This document shows positions 24,689-36,869 of a stretch of 64,000 nucleotides of DNA, one piece after another. The DNA comes from Melampsora larici-populina 98AG31 (Eukaryota; Basidiomycota; Pucciniomycetes; Pucciniales; Melampsoraceae), in NCBI RefSeq assembly GCF_000204055.1, contig NW_006768798.1:665306-729305 (forward strand), given 5' to 3'. Position 1 is the stretch's first letter, and each line of letters begins with the position of its first letter. Below the pieces are notes generated by a model that had not been told where the DNA came from, made no database searches, and saw nothing but the letters and a program-made list of their open reading frames with translations. A program made the translations under genes and the position numbers.

Positions 24689-25190
24689 GTCAGGTGGTGG
24701 GCGCGGATTTGCAGACAGGGGCGCGCCCAGGCGCAGGATCCATTGTCCGGGACGCGCCCAAATACCAGGGGGCGTGTGGGCGCGCCTTTGAAGCAAAAAA
24801 ACATTAAAAACATGAAAAAATCTTCACAGAAACAGCAATCAAGGCTGTGATGAAGCTCAAACACAAATGGGGATGTGAGAAAAGCTGTTTCAAGTCAGTA
24901 TGACCACACTTTCAAGATAAGAATCACTGAAAGTTTTTGTTCAAGAACTAGTTTAAGCGTCTCCGACTCAGATGAGCTCATCTGTAGGGCTTTCTCCGCC
25001 TTGAAAGTCAAACGGACCAGAATTACAATTTCATAGGCTTCCTCTAGCCCAAGATTAGGCCCAAGAAGACCTCCTACACTTCAGATTATCCAAGTCTTGC
25101 GTATGGGCGCGCCACCCCCTGTTTTGAGAAATGTTTGATGCACCCGGCGCGCCTGGGCAGGCGCGCCTTGTGACGCGCCCACCACCTGAC
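24689..25190. mobile_element. GC-ended MITE with GGCGCGCC-rich inverted repeats, MULE-like
   Basis: 502-bp segment with inverted ends GTCAGGTGGTGGGCGCG and clusters of GGGCGCGCC on both arms around an AT-rich centre. Flanks TGGAGACTC and TGGAGAGAC agree at 7 of 9 positions, suggesting an old 9-bp duplication as in MULEs. A related fragment (CAAGTCAGGCGCGCCCACC) lies near 28605. Confidence 0.65.
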
Positions 25191-26775
25191 TGGAGAGACC
25201 TGCTTGTGGTAAAGGCCACAAGAATTTTGTTTGAAAGCTTGTTCCCTGTGATTGGGTATGTAACCAATCAAGCCCTATCAGGGGCCACAATATGTGTGAT
25301 GACTTTGTATCTGTGTGGACAACCTCAAGACTCATAGGAGGTCTGTGGAAGGGAAAGGATGACCACACTGTCAGCAAGCATGCCAGGTATACAAAAATCC
25401 AATGCTTCCTGGGGTTGAGATGACCTTTGACTCTGTCAAAAGCTTTGATGGAAGACTATTTCTTGGCCCAATTCCTTGATCCAACTGCTTGGATTTCATT
25501 TTCCCCATGCAATTGCTATCTGAGGCCACCTAGGAGTTTCATATATAAGGTGCTTTTGTTGGTAGTACAAGCCCCCTATGCTTGACTTGATTGAATCCCT
25601 CATTTGGAGTCTCCCCTGTCAAGTACCATAATTATGACATACTGAAACCAGGCAATTTTGTGCACATCCAGTAACCAAATGCTTCCTTAGCTAAGATGAG
25701 TATCTATGTTCAAGCCAGAATACAAGTTGGTAAAGGCAAGTACATAGCAAGTTGAAAGTGACCAAGTGTTTCAAAAATTCACTGAGTTTTTTTGATAAGT
25801 CAACAAGTTTTCAAAAAAAAAGTTTCCAAAAAAGTCACAGAAAGTCATGTTTGATATCTCAGTAGAGATATGATATAGCTCAACATCACTTCTTTGATCA
25901 CCATTGATTGGTCAATATTAAAACTGGCCATTGTCCATTATCAGTGAATTGGAACACCTTAAAATACTTGGTAGCTTCCAAACCAATTCCAGCTGCTGCT
26001 ATAGATATTGCTTTGTTGAAACCAGTGTTGTTTCAGCAAGATTTACTGAATCATCAAATTCCTCTTCATTTTCATTTGCAACCTTTACTTTCTGGAGCCT
26101 TGCACACTTACTGGAAGTAACTTATGACAACACTAGTTGTGACACAAACTGATTGACCTCAATCTGGAAGAGTTATGTCTTACTGTCTCCAAACTTGGTA
26201 TCTGTGACTCTTCAAGTACACTTTTTTTTGGAACCTTGTTGTTTTTTTTAAAAAAACTGGCGACTTTTTGAAAAACTTGGCCACCTTAGGAAAAACTCAA
26301 GGTTTTTTTTTGAAAACTTGAACTTTTTTTCCTCTTCAAAGTCAACAATTATGCAAAGGTTTTACCCCTTCATTCCCCCATAAATTCATCATGATACCTT
26401 GGTACATTAGGTATGGGTAGGTTACAATTAGGGTACTCAAAGTACCTTGAGTCAGTTCATAATTTGTTACTCATGGTAATCAAAACAATTAGGTTCAAAC
26501 AACCTTTTTCAAAAAGTTGTCAAAACCATAGAATCAAGGTTGTTTTTCTGGTGGGGCTATTTTTGTGAATTTTTTCATAAATTTCTGTACAATTCATTTT
26601 CCCCAAAAGAATGATAATTTGAAATTAGGTTTCCAAAAAAAGGTGGCTCAAACCAAATTGTTTTGAGTCCTGTAACTGTATCTCAATGAAATGCAAAGCA
26701 CAGTTTCATTCAAAAAGAACTATGTATGCGCCAGATTATTGGATCCTTTGAATATTGCTATCTTTGGGTTTTGAG
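25191..26775. other. AT-rich gap
   Basis: Homopolymer-rich non-coding DNA; no gene recognised. Confidence 0.5.
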
Positions 26776-27107
26776 TCAGCCTGAGCCCCAACCCGAAAAA
26801 CACAGGTAATGGCCTACCCGCACCCCAAACCGATACCCAGTAGGCTCCCCTGCGCCCAAACCCTACCCAAACCGATCAAAACTCGGCTTCCAGAAGGCCC
26901 CCCCGACCCCTGTCCTGGAGGCCTAAAACCTGCGGGAAGCCAGGGGTCCCCGCAGATAAGATCAGGGGTTTGAGAACTAGGCCCCCCCACCCCTAAACCC
27001 TACAGGCCCCCGATGTACTGGGGTCCCAAAAAAGGTGACCAAACCCGCACCCTGAGGGCTCGGGGTTCAGGGAACCCTTGGGGCATCGGTTTTGGGGCTC
27101 AGGCTGA
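26776..27107. mobile_element. hAT MITE with GAGCCCC ends
   Basis: 332-bp GC-rich segment with perfect 14-bp inverted ends TCAGCCTGAGCCCC and an 8-bp duplication GTTTTGAG (26768-26775, 27108-27115). Ends resemble those of hAT-1 (TCAAGCTGAGCCCC) and hAT-2 (TCAACCTGAGCCCC), so it is probably mobilised by that family. Confidence 0.9.
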
Positions 27108-27115
27108 GTTTTGAG

Positions 27116-29132
27116 TTCCTTGAATATGATATCAAATTTTGATTCTGCAGAGCAATCATGCTGGGGCTAGGCTTTACCAACCGCAGGCCAATTTTGTTTC
27201 ATTTTGGCCAATGCTCTGAAGCCTCTCATATCTCACTGCTCTCATTTGTTCTGACATGTTCCCTGCAAAGCCATCATACTGCATACCAATTTGAACTCTA
27301 GTAAGTCATGACACCTACCCAAGACATGCTATCAGACATGCTTCAGAGAGTTTCAGCTGTAGGACAGTTGAATTTTAAGCTTCAAACACTTCTTTCAACA
27401 TTGGTGTGACCAATCTGTACATTGTACATTTACAATACAGCTGGGGTGATATTGGGTGTGTGGTCTTTGTGAACCCACACATTGGGCCTGGGAACGGGAC
27501 CATGCCTGGGTGTCACTGGCTCTTGCAGGCAGCAAATTGCTGTAGGTCAGACTCATGGTAAGCAAGTTGTTCTTTTGCACTGAGCAATGCTTATCATGCT
27601 TCTTAATGTGATCGCCTGGATACACATAATAAATGGAGGTTATACAGGGATTTGAAAGTGAGAGATATTCCCACCAATTTCCCCTTCTCAGACCAAACCT
27701 TGTGAACCAACCCCTAAAGACCCACCACAGGAGCTGGGTGCACCAATTTTTTTCAGGTTTTGTGGGCACTGTCAGTACTTTTTTGCACATCTTTTTCTAC
27801 CCTCCCCCAATGTGAGGCTGGAGATGCAAAAATATACCATTCAGTCTTGGATTCTGGCACAGAAAGTACATCCTGCAAGTTGCCTAACATGTCCTTTATT
27901 AGACCTTATGATTTACCAAACAAAATCACTTGGTAGTATGGCATAGCCCTTCTCCTAGACTTGATATATTTGAAAAGGTGATGATGTCATGGTAATGGTC
28001 TTCCAGTGTGTGTCATGAAAGCCCAACTACCTGTCCAGTAAATCTTGGCCATTATAGCCTGTGACTCAAGTGCTGGGCATAATTTCTATGCACACAAAAA
28101 CAAGGCAAATGGAACCTAGTTAAGGTGACATAGCTCTCTGATATCAGGTGGCAGGCATGGCATGCCCAGGTGCAATCTTTTTCTCAAATATAAAGGTCAC
28201 CCTTGAAGCTAAATAGGTCAGAAAAGCCAACCTGTGCCCTTTCTCACACCCACTTGGAAGGAGTTGCCACACTATTGATCTCCAGTGATTGAATATTCAC
28301 TCATTGACCTGTCTACTATGGTACCAAAACAGACATGGCTTGAGCCTCTCCCAGCCATGCCAAATGGAATGAATTTAAAGCATTCAACATTTGCCACAAC
28401 AATGCCACACAAAGTTCAACTTTTGCAAGTCAGACACTGAAGATGAAGATTACACCAAAAAGTAGAGTGCTGATAATCTCACTCTTCAATATTGAGTGAA
28501 AAGGCACCCCATGTACATACAAAAAATGTCTTGTTTCTTGTCCCTCATAAATGCCTTTCTGTGCACCTCTCGTACCCTTAGGAAAAAAGTAGCGCCCGGC
28601 GCCAAGTCAGGCGCGCCCACCTCTGCTACCACTCAAGATAAGGTCCCATCCCTTATTTTATGGAAGTTCCAGATCCTGCTGAAATGGAAGTAAATGGAGG
28701 TCATCATGTGCATTGGGAATGGGTACCATCTTGGTGTTTGCTTTACATTGAGAATACAATCATACAATCAATCAAACCATGATCATGGGGTGTATGCATC
28801 GCAACAGAACGTTCCTAGTTAGATATGAAGAAGATGAGAATGAGTTTTTCTCATGGCGAGTAAGAGAAGCGGAGCTCACAAACATCTTTCACATTCTAAT
28901 ACGATGCAATGGAGCTTTTACTCGAAGTTCGAAGATGCCATACATCACACTTATCCGGTCTCCTGATTTTGCTTGACTTGTGACCAATTATCATCCTTCA
29001 TTTCTTTCGCCGGATGTTCCCATACGTCCCCGAAGAGTCACCCAGAACCTCGTCCAGGAACGCTTCGTCATCCACTAATTTTGACAATTCACATCTTAGC
29101 TGGAATTCTGGATCAAGTGCAAAACGGTCAAA
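27116..29132. other. Gap, mostly featureless
   Basis: No gene recognised. Contains a short GGCGCGCC-type fragment near 28590-28622 like the end of the 24.7-kb MITE. Confidence 0.5.
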
Positions 29133-29948
29133 TTACTGACACGGCCCAACAAGTGCAGTTGCTCGGTCCCCCTCGCCAGAGTCTTTCGATACAGACGCAG
29201 CTGTGCTGCCTTGTTGATGTTTGGCTAACCTCCTAGCTGGTGCTTTTGATCGAGCTTTTACATCTTTACCCGAGAAACGCGCACGTAATTCTGTGATGAT
29301 TATTGGATCCAAAGTTAACGAGAGGAGGTTGAACACCTGATTTGACGATCAAGTACAGCATACCTCGACTAGCATCCGCCTTTTTACGTTCGTCGTCAAG
29401 TTGAGAAAGTTCAGAAGCTTCCTCCGCGGACAATTGTCGTAGGTTGTGAATCTTTCTAGGTTGAAGGAAGAGATGAGAGAAGGCATGATCGACGTCGTCA
29501 TCATCCTCTTCAGGTGCCAATGGTATTGGTGCTGTCGTCAAACAAGCAGCTTGTTTCCTGAGAAATTCGCTTAAATCGACCTCAGGTTCGGGCTCTAAAC
29601 AAGACACACTTGATCAGCAAATAGATCACAGAGGTACAGATTCCAAAGGTCTTGAAATGAACCTGCGTCAGGCTCAGGTTCGGGTTCATGATATCTATCC
29701 AGATTTGTATCAATCCGACGACGAGCGTAGTTTTGGTCTTCCTCTTCCTCTTCTGGTTCTATCTCCTGATTTTCATCATCTTCCGCTTTGGTTTCATCAT
29801 CTTTTTTGAGTGCGGGAAACTTTTCAGTATCATTGGAGACTGTATTAGATGATGCAGCTTGATTCTTTGCACGATTTGATTGAATTCCTCCATGTGTAGC
29901 TCGATAACGGCGAGAGTTAGCCTTTGAATATTTGTCTTGAATTGTCAT
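29133..29948 (-). CDS. Hypothetical acidic/basic patterned protein
   Basis: Three exons on the minus strand join in phase to 224 codons: 29663-29948, 29364-29594, 29133-29290 (introns 68 and 73 bp, canonical). The N-terminus (MTIQDKYSKANSRRYRATHG) is basic; the middle is strongly acidic (EIEPEEEEEDQ, EPEPEPDAEPEPEVD, PEEDDDDVDHAF). A probable helical segment LRQLSAEEASELSQLDDERKKADASRELRARF follows in pieces, then a Lys/Arg-rich tail (GKDVKARSKAPARRLAKHQ). I do not recognise the family; composition suggests a nuclear or ribosome-associated protein, which is only a guess. The start lies 222 bp from the divergent TMEM135-like gene. Precise phase agreement at both introns supports a real gene. 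Confidence 0.65.
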
Positions 29949-30170
29949 GGGTATGGACGGACTTGGTAGGCCTGTTTGCTGATGAATGAAATTTGAATGA
30001 AGGTGGTAAATAAAAATCGTAGGTTCCTCAACTAAACTGAGGAAATGAAGTTACAGGTACTTTACATATGTACAACTTCGATATACCGTCGGTCCCGAAC
30101 GTTCAATTTCACAGCTCACTGCTTTTCCAGATGCTTTACTCAAGGTATTTATCACGGATCCCATTTAAGA
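29949..30170. promoter_or_regulatory. Putative shared divergent promoter
   Basis: 222 bp separates the start codons of two oppositely transcribed genes, so promoters and 5' UTRs of both must lie here or in upstream introns. No specific factor site identified. Confidence 0.45.
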
Positions 30171-32338
30171 ATGTCTCGAGAAACTGATATCGATCAAGCT
30201 ACCCCAACCGAACCACCGGTAACTCATGAGAAAGGCATCCAGATGAATTGTAGATCAAGTCTTGGTTCACCTATTCCTTCCAATCTATCTATCTCCATAC
30301 GTTCAGCATCTCAACAAGCCCTCGATAGACTTCAACGGAATCTCGCATCAGCAAACCAGCTTCGAAAGATTGGTTTGCCCAAGAGACGTACCTCCTTCAT
30401 TGGGAATGCTACTCCTGAACATTCTCCCCAGCAGATCTTACAGATTGCGATCAAAAAATGGATATGTTGGTCACTTTCTTCAAGACCTTTGGAACCACCT
30501 ATCCTGCTGTTTGAATCTATCCTGACATCGCCCTCTTATGATCTTTAGTCGTGTTCTTCTCTGTGCAGGGGGTCATCGGCAGTGGTTCATTGGCGTTTGC
30601 ACTTTTGAGAAAGAATCGTGCCGCAAAAAGAGGGTACGTGTTGCGAAGACTTGTGCGTTCCCTCGGCATCATGACGTCTACATCAACTGTCTTCTGATAT
30701 TTGGAGTATTTTACCTATCAGTGAAAAAAGACCGCTGTTACAGGTGATCACGTCTGAATTCATGAAAGCTACCACGCTTCGATTGGCCACCTTTCTAGCA
30801 TTGTATTCGGCTATATGGACTTTAACTTATACTTCACTTCTGAAACTCTCTCGAAAGCCGCGCCCAGAGGCTCGAACACCAGGAATCGATGAATCTAAAA
30901 CTATCTTCAGAAAGGACAATCCTACAGCCCATAAATTGATGGAGTTCTTATCCACGTGGGCTGCCTCCATTGCTGGAGGTGTGTCTGGGCTAGCACTTCT
31001 GGCTCAGACAAAGGAAGAACGTATCAACCTGGCTCCCAATGTGCTGTGCCGGTGAGTCCTGATTATCAAACGATGCACAGATTCTTGCTTACCGCAACTC
31101 TTTTGATCCATGTACGCTATGTTGCCGAAGAGGACTTTACACGCTAGCAAAACATCGACCATTGATAAAAAACTTTGCCTATGGTGATTTGCTTCTCTTT
31201 GCGATTTCAAATGCACAGATCATGTCTGCCTTCGTGATGGAGCCAGAGACGCTACCAGCATGGTATTGGCATTGGATTCGACGTGTGGGAAGACTCGACG
31301 CCCAATTCCTTTATCTTCATGGACATCTTAATCGTGGATCACTAAAGGATATGACCATGATCAAACAAGTCCTCGAAAGAAGTTCCCCACGCAGCTTGGG
31401 AAATGAGCGTCGACTTGAAGCTTGGCTCAGTCTGCCTTCTCCCTATAAAGAGCCTTTTGCACCTTGTCATCTCAACCATCCACTGTACGATAATTGCTTC
31501 CAGAGCAACTTGATCCGAGCTGGGATTGCCTTCAAATCAATGCTACCCACCTATGCTATCCTCCACCTTATACCAGCGCTTCTGTTTAGAAGCAAAGTAG
31601 TCATGAAATCGTACGTGTTTTGCTTTTGCTTAGTTTACATTAGAATCTCTCATATCTTGAGGTGACCATTTATCTTATTGCCCACCATTCTCACAGCCCT
31701 ATCCGATTCCTTTACTCACTCGCCAAGAAATCCATCTCATCTGCTCTTTTCCTTGGTAGCTTTGTGGTTATCATATTACATTCTCTTTGTATTCCTTCAA
31801 GATTGTACGAATGGAAAGGGTGGCATATTCGAGGTTCAACTAATTTCGCTATTGCCGGTTTTGCAACTTCCTTGGCTTTACTTTGGGAAGATCCCCGTAG
31901 ACGAGGTGAACTTGGTAAGTCTCTTTAAGCTTAATTCTCAGAATATACTCGTAGAGAAGCTCACTTGTGTCGGCATCTTTTCATATACTATCCTTCAATC
32001 AATATGGTATGATATCCTTAGCCCTTTATTGTGCTCCTAAGGCAATCAGTTCAGCTTGGGGTGTACTCAAATCTCAAAATCTAGTTAAGAGTATGCCTTT
32101 TGGCGAATTAGCGCTCGGTAGCGCAGGTACGGCAATGTTGATGCATTGTTTTGTCCATGCACCTGAAAAGATGCCATCCTTGATCAGAGGAATCATCTCT
32201 CAACTCGTTGACCCTCATACTCCTGATCGTAGCATATCAGTGACTGCTTTACCGCGACCGCCAACTTTGACTTCTAGTCCTTTGACTAAAGTTGATGATG
32301 ATGAAGGATATTTAACGATTGGGAAAGGTCGTAAATGA
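30171..32338 (+). CDS. TMEM135-like multi-pass membrane protein
   Basis: Four downstream exons are firm: 30744-31051, 31131-31610, 31697-31914, 32022-32338. They join in phase and end at TGA 32336-32338. The protein has hydrophobic segments and family-like features: FAYGDLLLFAISNAQIMSAFVMEPETLP, CHLNHPLYDNCFQSN, AILHLIPALLF, KKSISSALFLGSFVVI, FAIAGFATSLALLWEDPRRRGELALYCAPKAISSAWG, CFVHAPEKM (quoted in parts). TMEM135 proteins act in mitochondrial/peroxisomal dynamics and lipid handling; peroxisomal placement is inferred. The 5' end is less certain: start ATG 30171 (MSRETDIDQ), a first exon to about 30456, and a small exon near 30564-30633. The most membrane-like frame of that small exon (GVIGSGSLAFALLRKNRAAKR) does not join exon 30744 in phase, so there is either a missed splice or a one-base error. 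Confidence 0.8.
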
Positions 32339-33247
32339 ATCAGTCAAACAGTTTGTGGATCTTGTCGTATTCTTTTCCAAGTGATGTTTTGTTTCCTTTA
32401 AGTTTTAGGGGTGTTCCTTTTTATATATCGATTTTACATGTAATTTTTTTTGTTGCAAATGTGTATTAAATTGTTTTTTGTAACAGCGGTTTTTTTCAAA
32501 TGGTGTTTTATACTAGTTTCAGGAAGTATTATCAATGAAATGGGATAATGTAAATATCTCCAGATGATATTTCACATTGAAGGGTTGAAGTGGGCTTATT
32601 CGTAGACAACTTGGTGAAAGATACGAGATTAGACAGCAACTGTTCATCAGCCCTTTCCACGCTCTGCCTACTAGTACCAGATTGAAGACCACGGATATGA
32701 AAAACAAAAATTCGAAAATAACAACCGGAACATTTGGCTTTGAAACAGCTGTAGAATTGTGGAGACAATTGTGGAGACATTTGTCGCATCAAGGAACCCA
32801 AGGGATTAAAGAATCATTCTCCCTAGAGGAAAAGACTGCTGCACAAGAGTTCCGATCACAGTTTTAGGATTGTCGTATCAGGAAGCGGCGGATGAATCTT
32901 AATGGAACTGAACCCTTGGAGAGAAACTCGAAGTCTGAATCCAGTGGTATCACCAGTCTTTAAAGGAGATCAATGACCAGCCGACAACTATGCAATAGTA
33001 GTATGTAGTGAGCAATTGGAAACTCATTCAATTGAATCTCATTTTTCTCTGAATACCTAAACTACACAAAGTCCTTCTCTGCTTGTTGCACACTCAAAGA
33101 GGGGTTAGAAGTAAGGCAGTAAAACAGAAACGTCAACAAGTCTTGTTGATCATATCTCTTGAATTATCTCGGTGAGCGTTAATTTGAAAGTGAAAATGAT
33201 AAATGTGACAGGCACAACAATGCAGATTGCTTGAAAGAAAATGATGC
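32339..33247. other. Gap between TMEM135-like and MBOAT genes
   Basis: 3' flank of the TMEM135-like gene plus non-coding sequence; no gene seen. Confidence 0.45.
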
Positions 33248-33361
33248 GAGACATGAGATGTAAAAAAGGCATTAAGAGACATGAGATGTAAAAAGTCATT
33301 AAGAGACATGAGGTTTAAAAAATAATTAAGAGACATGAGCTTTAAAAAAACGATTAAGGAA
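33248..33361. repeat. Tandem repeat, ~28-bp unit, four copies
   Basis: Imperfect units of the form AAGAGACATGAGATGTAAAA repeated four times. Non-coding. Confidence 0.8.
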
Positions 33362-33658
33362 GAGACAAAGATGGAAAAAAGGTTGGTCAGATTCCAGAAC
33401 AGTCACAGTGAATCGCCGTAGGATATCATTTCAAAAACGAGTAACTTTAATACGCTTGACTTGCATGCTTTATGACTGTGTTTGGAATATCCAAGATTCA
33501 GGAAGAGAAGGCCCAAAGGGAATCACATATCTATGCCATGTCCAAAGAGAAACTGGGACAATCCCTGCTTGTCCAAGACCAAATTCCAACCTGGCAAGAA
33601 AGGTGTATCAATCATTTCAGTTCCAAAAGTTATTCATTCTGATTTTCATTTTCCTGGC

Positions 33659-35290
33659 TTACCATTTACTGATGGTATGCAGTTGTAGAGTAAATAGGAC
33701 GCTGTAGGTCCATACCTTTCCTAAACCTCCGCCTACTCTCTTGCCCGTGACCACGGTAAACAGATACTCAAAACCGACTGCAGCCGCACTGTATATCCAA
33801 CATTTGGCAGTACCCCATGTTGGATCCGGGGCAGGAGCAGAAGATATCACAACTGAAAAAAGCAAAGTATGAGCAATCCACTTGCATATGTAACCATAGG
33901 TAATTACGAGGTATGAACAATATTTACCATATTCATGAAAGAAGGCACTGAAAAGCATTGCGCTGGTGTTACCTACGAATGTACTGAGAGTTCGCCCAAA
34001 GGGGGAGAACAGGCGTGCAACCGGCGCACCCACACAAAAGACAATATCGCGACGAAGTGCAGCGTGCCATCCTATTTTGATTGACGCATAATTGTCGTCA
34101 GCCAGTATTCGCATCCACCAGACCGCCTAGACGAAAGCCTGAAAAATTCACCTTTGGACCAAAACTCAGCTATGCTGGATTGCCCCCAAAGGTTGGGATA
34201 GATGGGTGAGTAGAGTGTGCTATCGAATGGACCTGGTGCAAGCGTCTTCGGTAAGATCCGAGGACCAAAGCAATATACTGCTAGATCTGCAAGTGTCGCC
34301 AAGTTACACAAATTTTCTACGGTAAGCCACGTAGCAAACTGTACATAAATATTTCAAAGTTAAAGAGAACATGATTTGTTGAGAAAAATTCCAGGCAGCT
34401 TGAGATACTTTACATCAGGTGAAAATCAACTGACTGCGAAAGGTATTCCATTGAGGTACGGAGCTAAGATCTTCAATAAGCGACCCTCTGGTAGCCCGCA
34501 TTCTTGGGTCAGAAAACCATAGCATCCCTGCGGATGCTGTGTAATCATGACGCCCACAAACCACCATGATACAAACATAAAGTGATGCTTCAAAGTATTC
34601 TTCATGGTCTTTATAAAGAAATCCCACATGGACAGCTTGGGAGCAGGAGGTAAAACAGATTTTGGAGGAGCCCAAGTAGTTCCAACAAACCGAGGGCTGA
34701 TTGAGAGCAGAAGGAAGAAATTCAACTTTTCGTAATCCAGTCATTTTCTCGGGTTTTTGGAATTGGAATTGGAATATGTCTAGGACAGCATAGCAACATA
34801 CCTAGTAAGTAACCAAACAGTAAACTTGATCAAGTCACCCCATGAAGGGGCTGATTGTACGTCGATACGTGATGACAATTTTTGTGGATTATCTTTACCC
34901 ATCTTTTCCTCGGCTTTGAGCTTATCTAAAGGTTTTGTTGCGACAATGTGCATGTATAAGAGCGTGTTTCTGGAAGGTAGAATTGTGATACCAATGCTTA
35001 CTAGATACTGGCAGGGGAGGGTCCTGTGAGAGCCCGAGTTGTATTGCAAGACATACGATATGCACTGTGAGGAAGGAACTGATTGTAAAATTAACATGGA
35101 AGTTCTTGTCACGAGGCTCGAAGTGTCGATCAAGATTGCTTGTCAATGCTAAGTATATTGTCGCTGGCATGAGTAACACCCGTGCTGCGCTTGCCGCCTT
35201 GCTGTTCGTGTAATACGGATGTCGCCAGAAGGCCTGCAATGCCAACGGCACTGTAAACAGGTAAGGAGTTATGGATGTCGCCATTGCCAT
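33659..35290 (-). CDS. MBOAT-family acyltransferase, wax-synthase-like
   Basis: Six minus-strand exons join in phase to 399 codons: 35002-35290, 34802-34925, 34435-34696, 34152-34338, 33928-34071, 33659-33852. Start MAMATSITPYLF leads into a hydrophobic N-terminus; several further membrane helices follow. The fungal wax-synthase-domain signature is clear: PRFVGTTWAPP, then IAEFWSKGWHAALRRDIVF, then LFSAFFHEYG, where the His of FFHEYG is the expected MBOAT catalytic His. Members sit in the ER membrane and move acyl groups to hydroxyl acceptors; the acceptor here (fatty alcohol, sterol, secondary metabolite) is not predictable. All introns are canonical GT-AG and the gene looks intact. Its 5' side abuts the nest of small transposons at 35.7 kb. 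Confidence 0.87.
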
Positions 35291-35795
35291 TTTCGAAAGA
35301 TGAAGCGGCGGGGTTGGTTGAGCGGCCAGGATTTATTAGATGACGCTATTTATGATAAGATGGACGGGTTCGAATGTGGGCATAGTGTGCTTTCCAGCGC
35401 ACTGAGATACCTTTTCGTACAGGCTCGCCGAAAAATTCGTGTACGGCCGTGATGACGTGAAAGGGGTCAGGACGTGAATCAATGTGTGGACACTGGGAAC
35501 AGGTCTCACAACACCTGTCTCAAAGGGAGACTTGTTTTACCGATTGCCAAAGAATGCTGCGTGGTCTTGCGTGGGACCCCTAACCTATACACCGGGGAAC
35601 TCATAGGTCCCTGCTGTCAACTATTGTCAACTGGCAGGTCTGGTTCCTCTGGTTCGTCTAAGTTCTATGGGCAGCGATGAACGTCTTCCACTTTCGTGAG
35701 CAATTAGGGTGTTCCTAACTTAACAAAGTCCCTCGATGCTGCGACAGCTGTCATTCAAGCAAGTTGAATCCGCATGTCGCAGCATGAGGGACTTA

Positions 35796-36869
35796 GAGCA
35801 TCTCCAACGCGACTCTGTAAACGTAAGTTTAACGTAGCCATTTAGACATAAACGTAAGCTGTAATTTACGTTTAGCGGTTTGGCCACAAAAACCAACCTC
35901 CAGCGCGCACATGATTTGTCACAAGTTGCCATGTGTGTGATCCCTCGTTTTCAGCTTCGCGGTTCTCTCGTGTCAAGTTCTCGAAATCGCTAGGAAAAAT
36001 TTGACGTTTGGAGAATGACAGAGGAATGTCAGAGTTGCCGCGTATTGGACGAACGTGGTAATCTTATTCCCGCATTCAGTTGATCACAATCGATGATCAC
36101 ATCATCGATTGTGATTGATGGCATCTTATTATCAACTTGGAAGATAAGTATCTGGCATTTACGGCAGCCGCATAACCTTGGGTGGGGGCACCTCAGGTGC
36201 GCGTTGGAGGTAGTCAATTCTCAAAAACGAATACAGCCTGCTGTACTTCTTCAGCAGGCCCAATTCGGATGTGCGAGCCGACCCCTCCCCGTCGGGGATC
36301 TTCATGTACGTCTTCAGACCGCCCCCCGCCACCGAAAATCGGGGGCCTACCGAAATATCGGTTCCCCGTCGGTTCCCCGTCGAGTGTTAGTCGGTAGAGC
36401 TTGCTAGATCAAAAAAATTCATAAATCTGCTTCACGAGCAAGTTCCGGCTGATATTCTACTGTTTCGTACAGGTATTTCATTGTATTTGATTCCTTATAC
36501 TGATGTATGAGTTGTTACGAGGCCTTCCTCACCTTTCATTTCTCCCTATCTGCCCTCGATTCTACAGCTCTCTGCTATAGCTCGGTTCCCCGATAAAAAC
36601 CGGGGATCCTCATACTCTTGCCCGGTCCCCGCTCCGTCGGAGTCGGTACGGTGCCGGGGGGCTGAGATACCTAGCCCGAGGCACCGTACCGACGGTACGG
36701 AAGCCGGAGATCCCCGAGCCCGCGGGAAACGGGGCTCATGCTGAGGCACCTCAGGTGCGCGTTGGAGGTAGTCAATTCTCAAAAACGAATACAGCCTGCT
36801 GTACTTCTTCAGCAGGCCCAATTCGGATGTGTATGAGTTTTACAGATACCGACTGCGTTGGAGATGCTC
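35796..36869. mobile_element. PIF/Harbinger-like element C nested in B
   Basis: 1074 bp with inverted tips GAGCATCTCCAACGC and TTA duplications (35793-35795, 36870-36872). Its removal rejoins GAGGGACTTA to CACCTAATGTC, which matches the intact right arm of element B (GAGGGACTTACGCCTAATGTC in inverse). That confirms both boundaries. No transposase gene. Confidence 0.85.
36187..36831. repeat. 87-bp direct repeats flanking a GC-rich hairpin block inside element C
   Basis: Copies 36187-36273 and 36745-36831 appear identical, each with a hairpin AGCCTGCTG / CAGCAGGC. The 471 bp between them is rich in GGTTCCCCG and CGGGGATC and has GAGCC-type ends reminiscent of hAT tips. Confidence 0.8.

Noticed and set aside
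35310..35390. tRNA-like A-box (TGGTTGAGCGG) and B-box (GGTTCGAATG)
   Set aside because: The T-stem and acceptor stem do not pair; not a tRNA.
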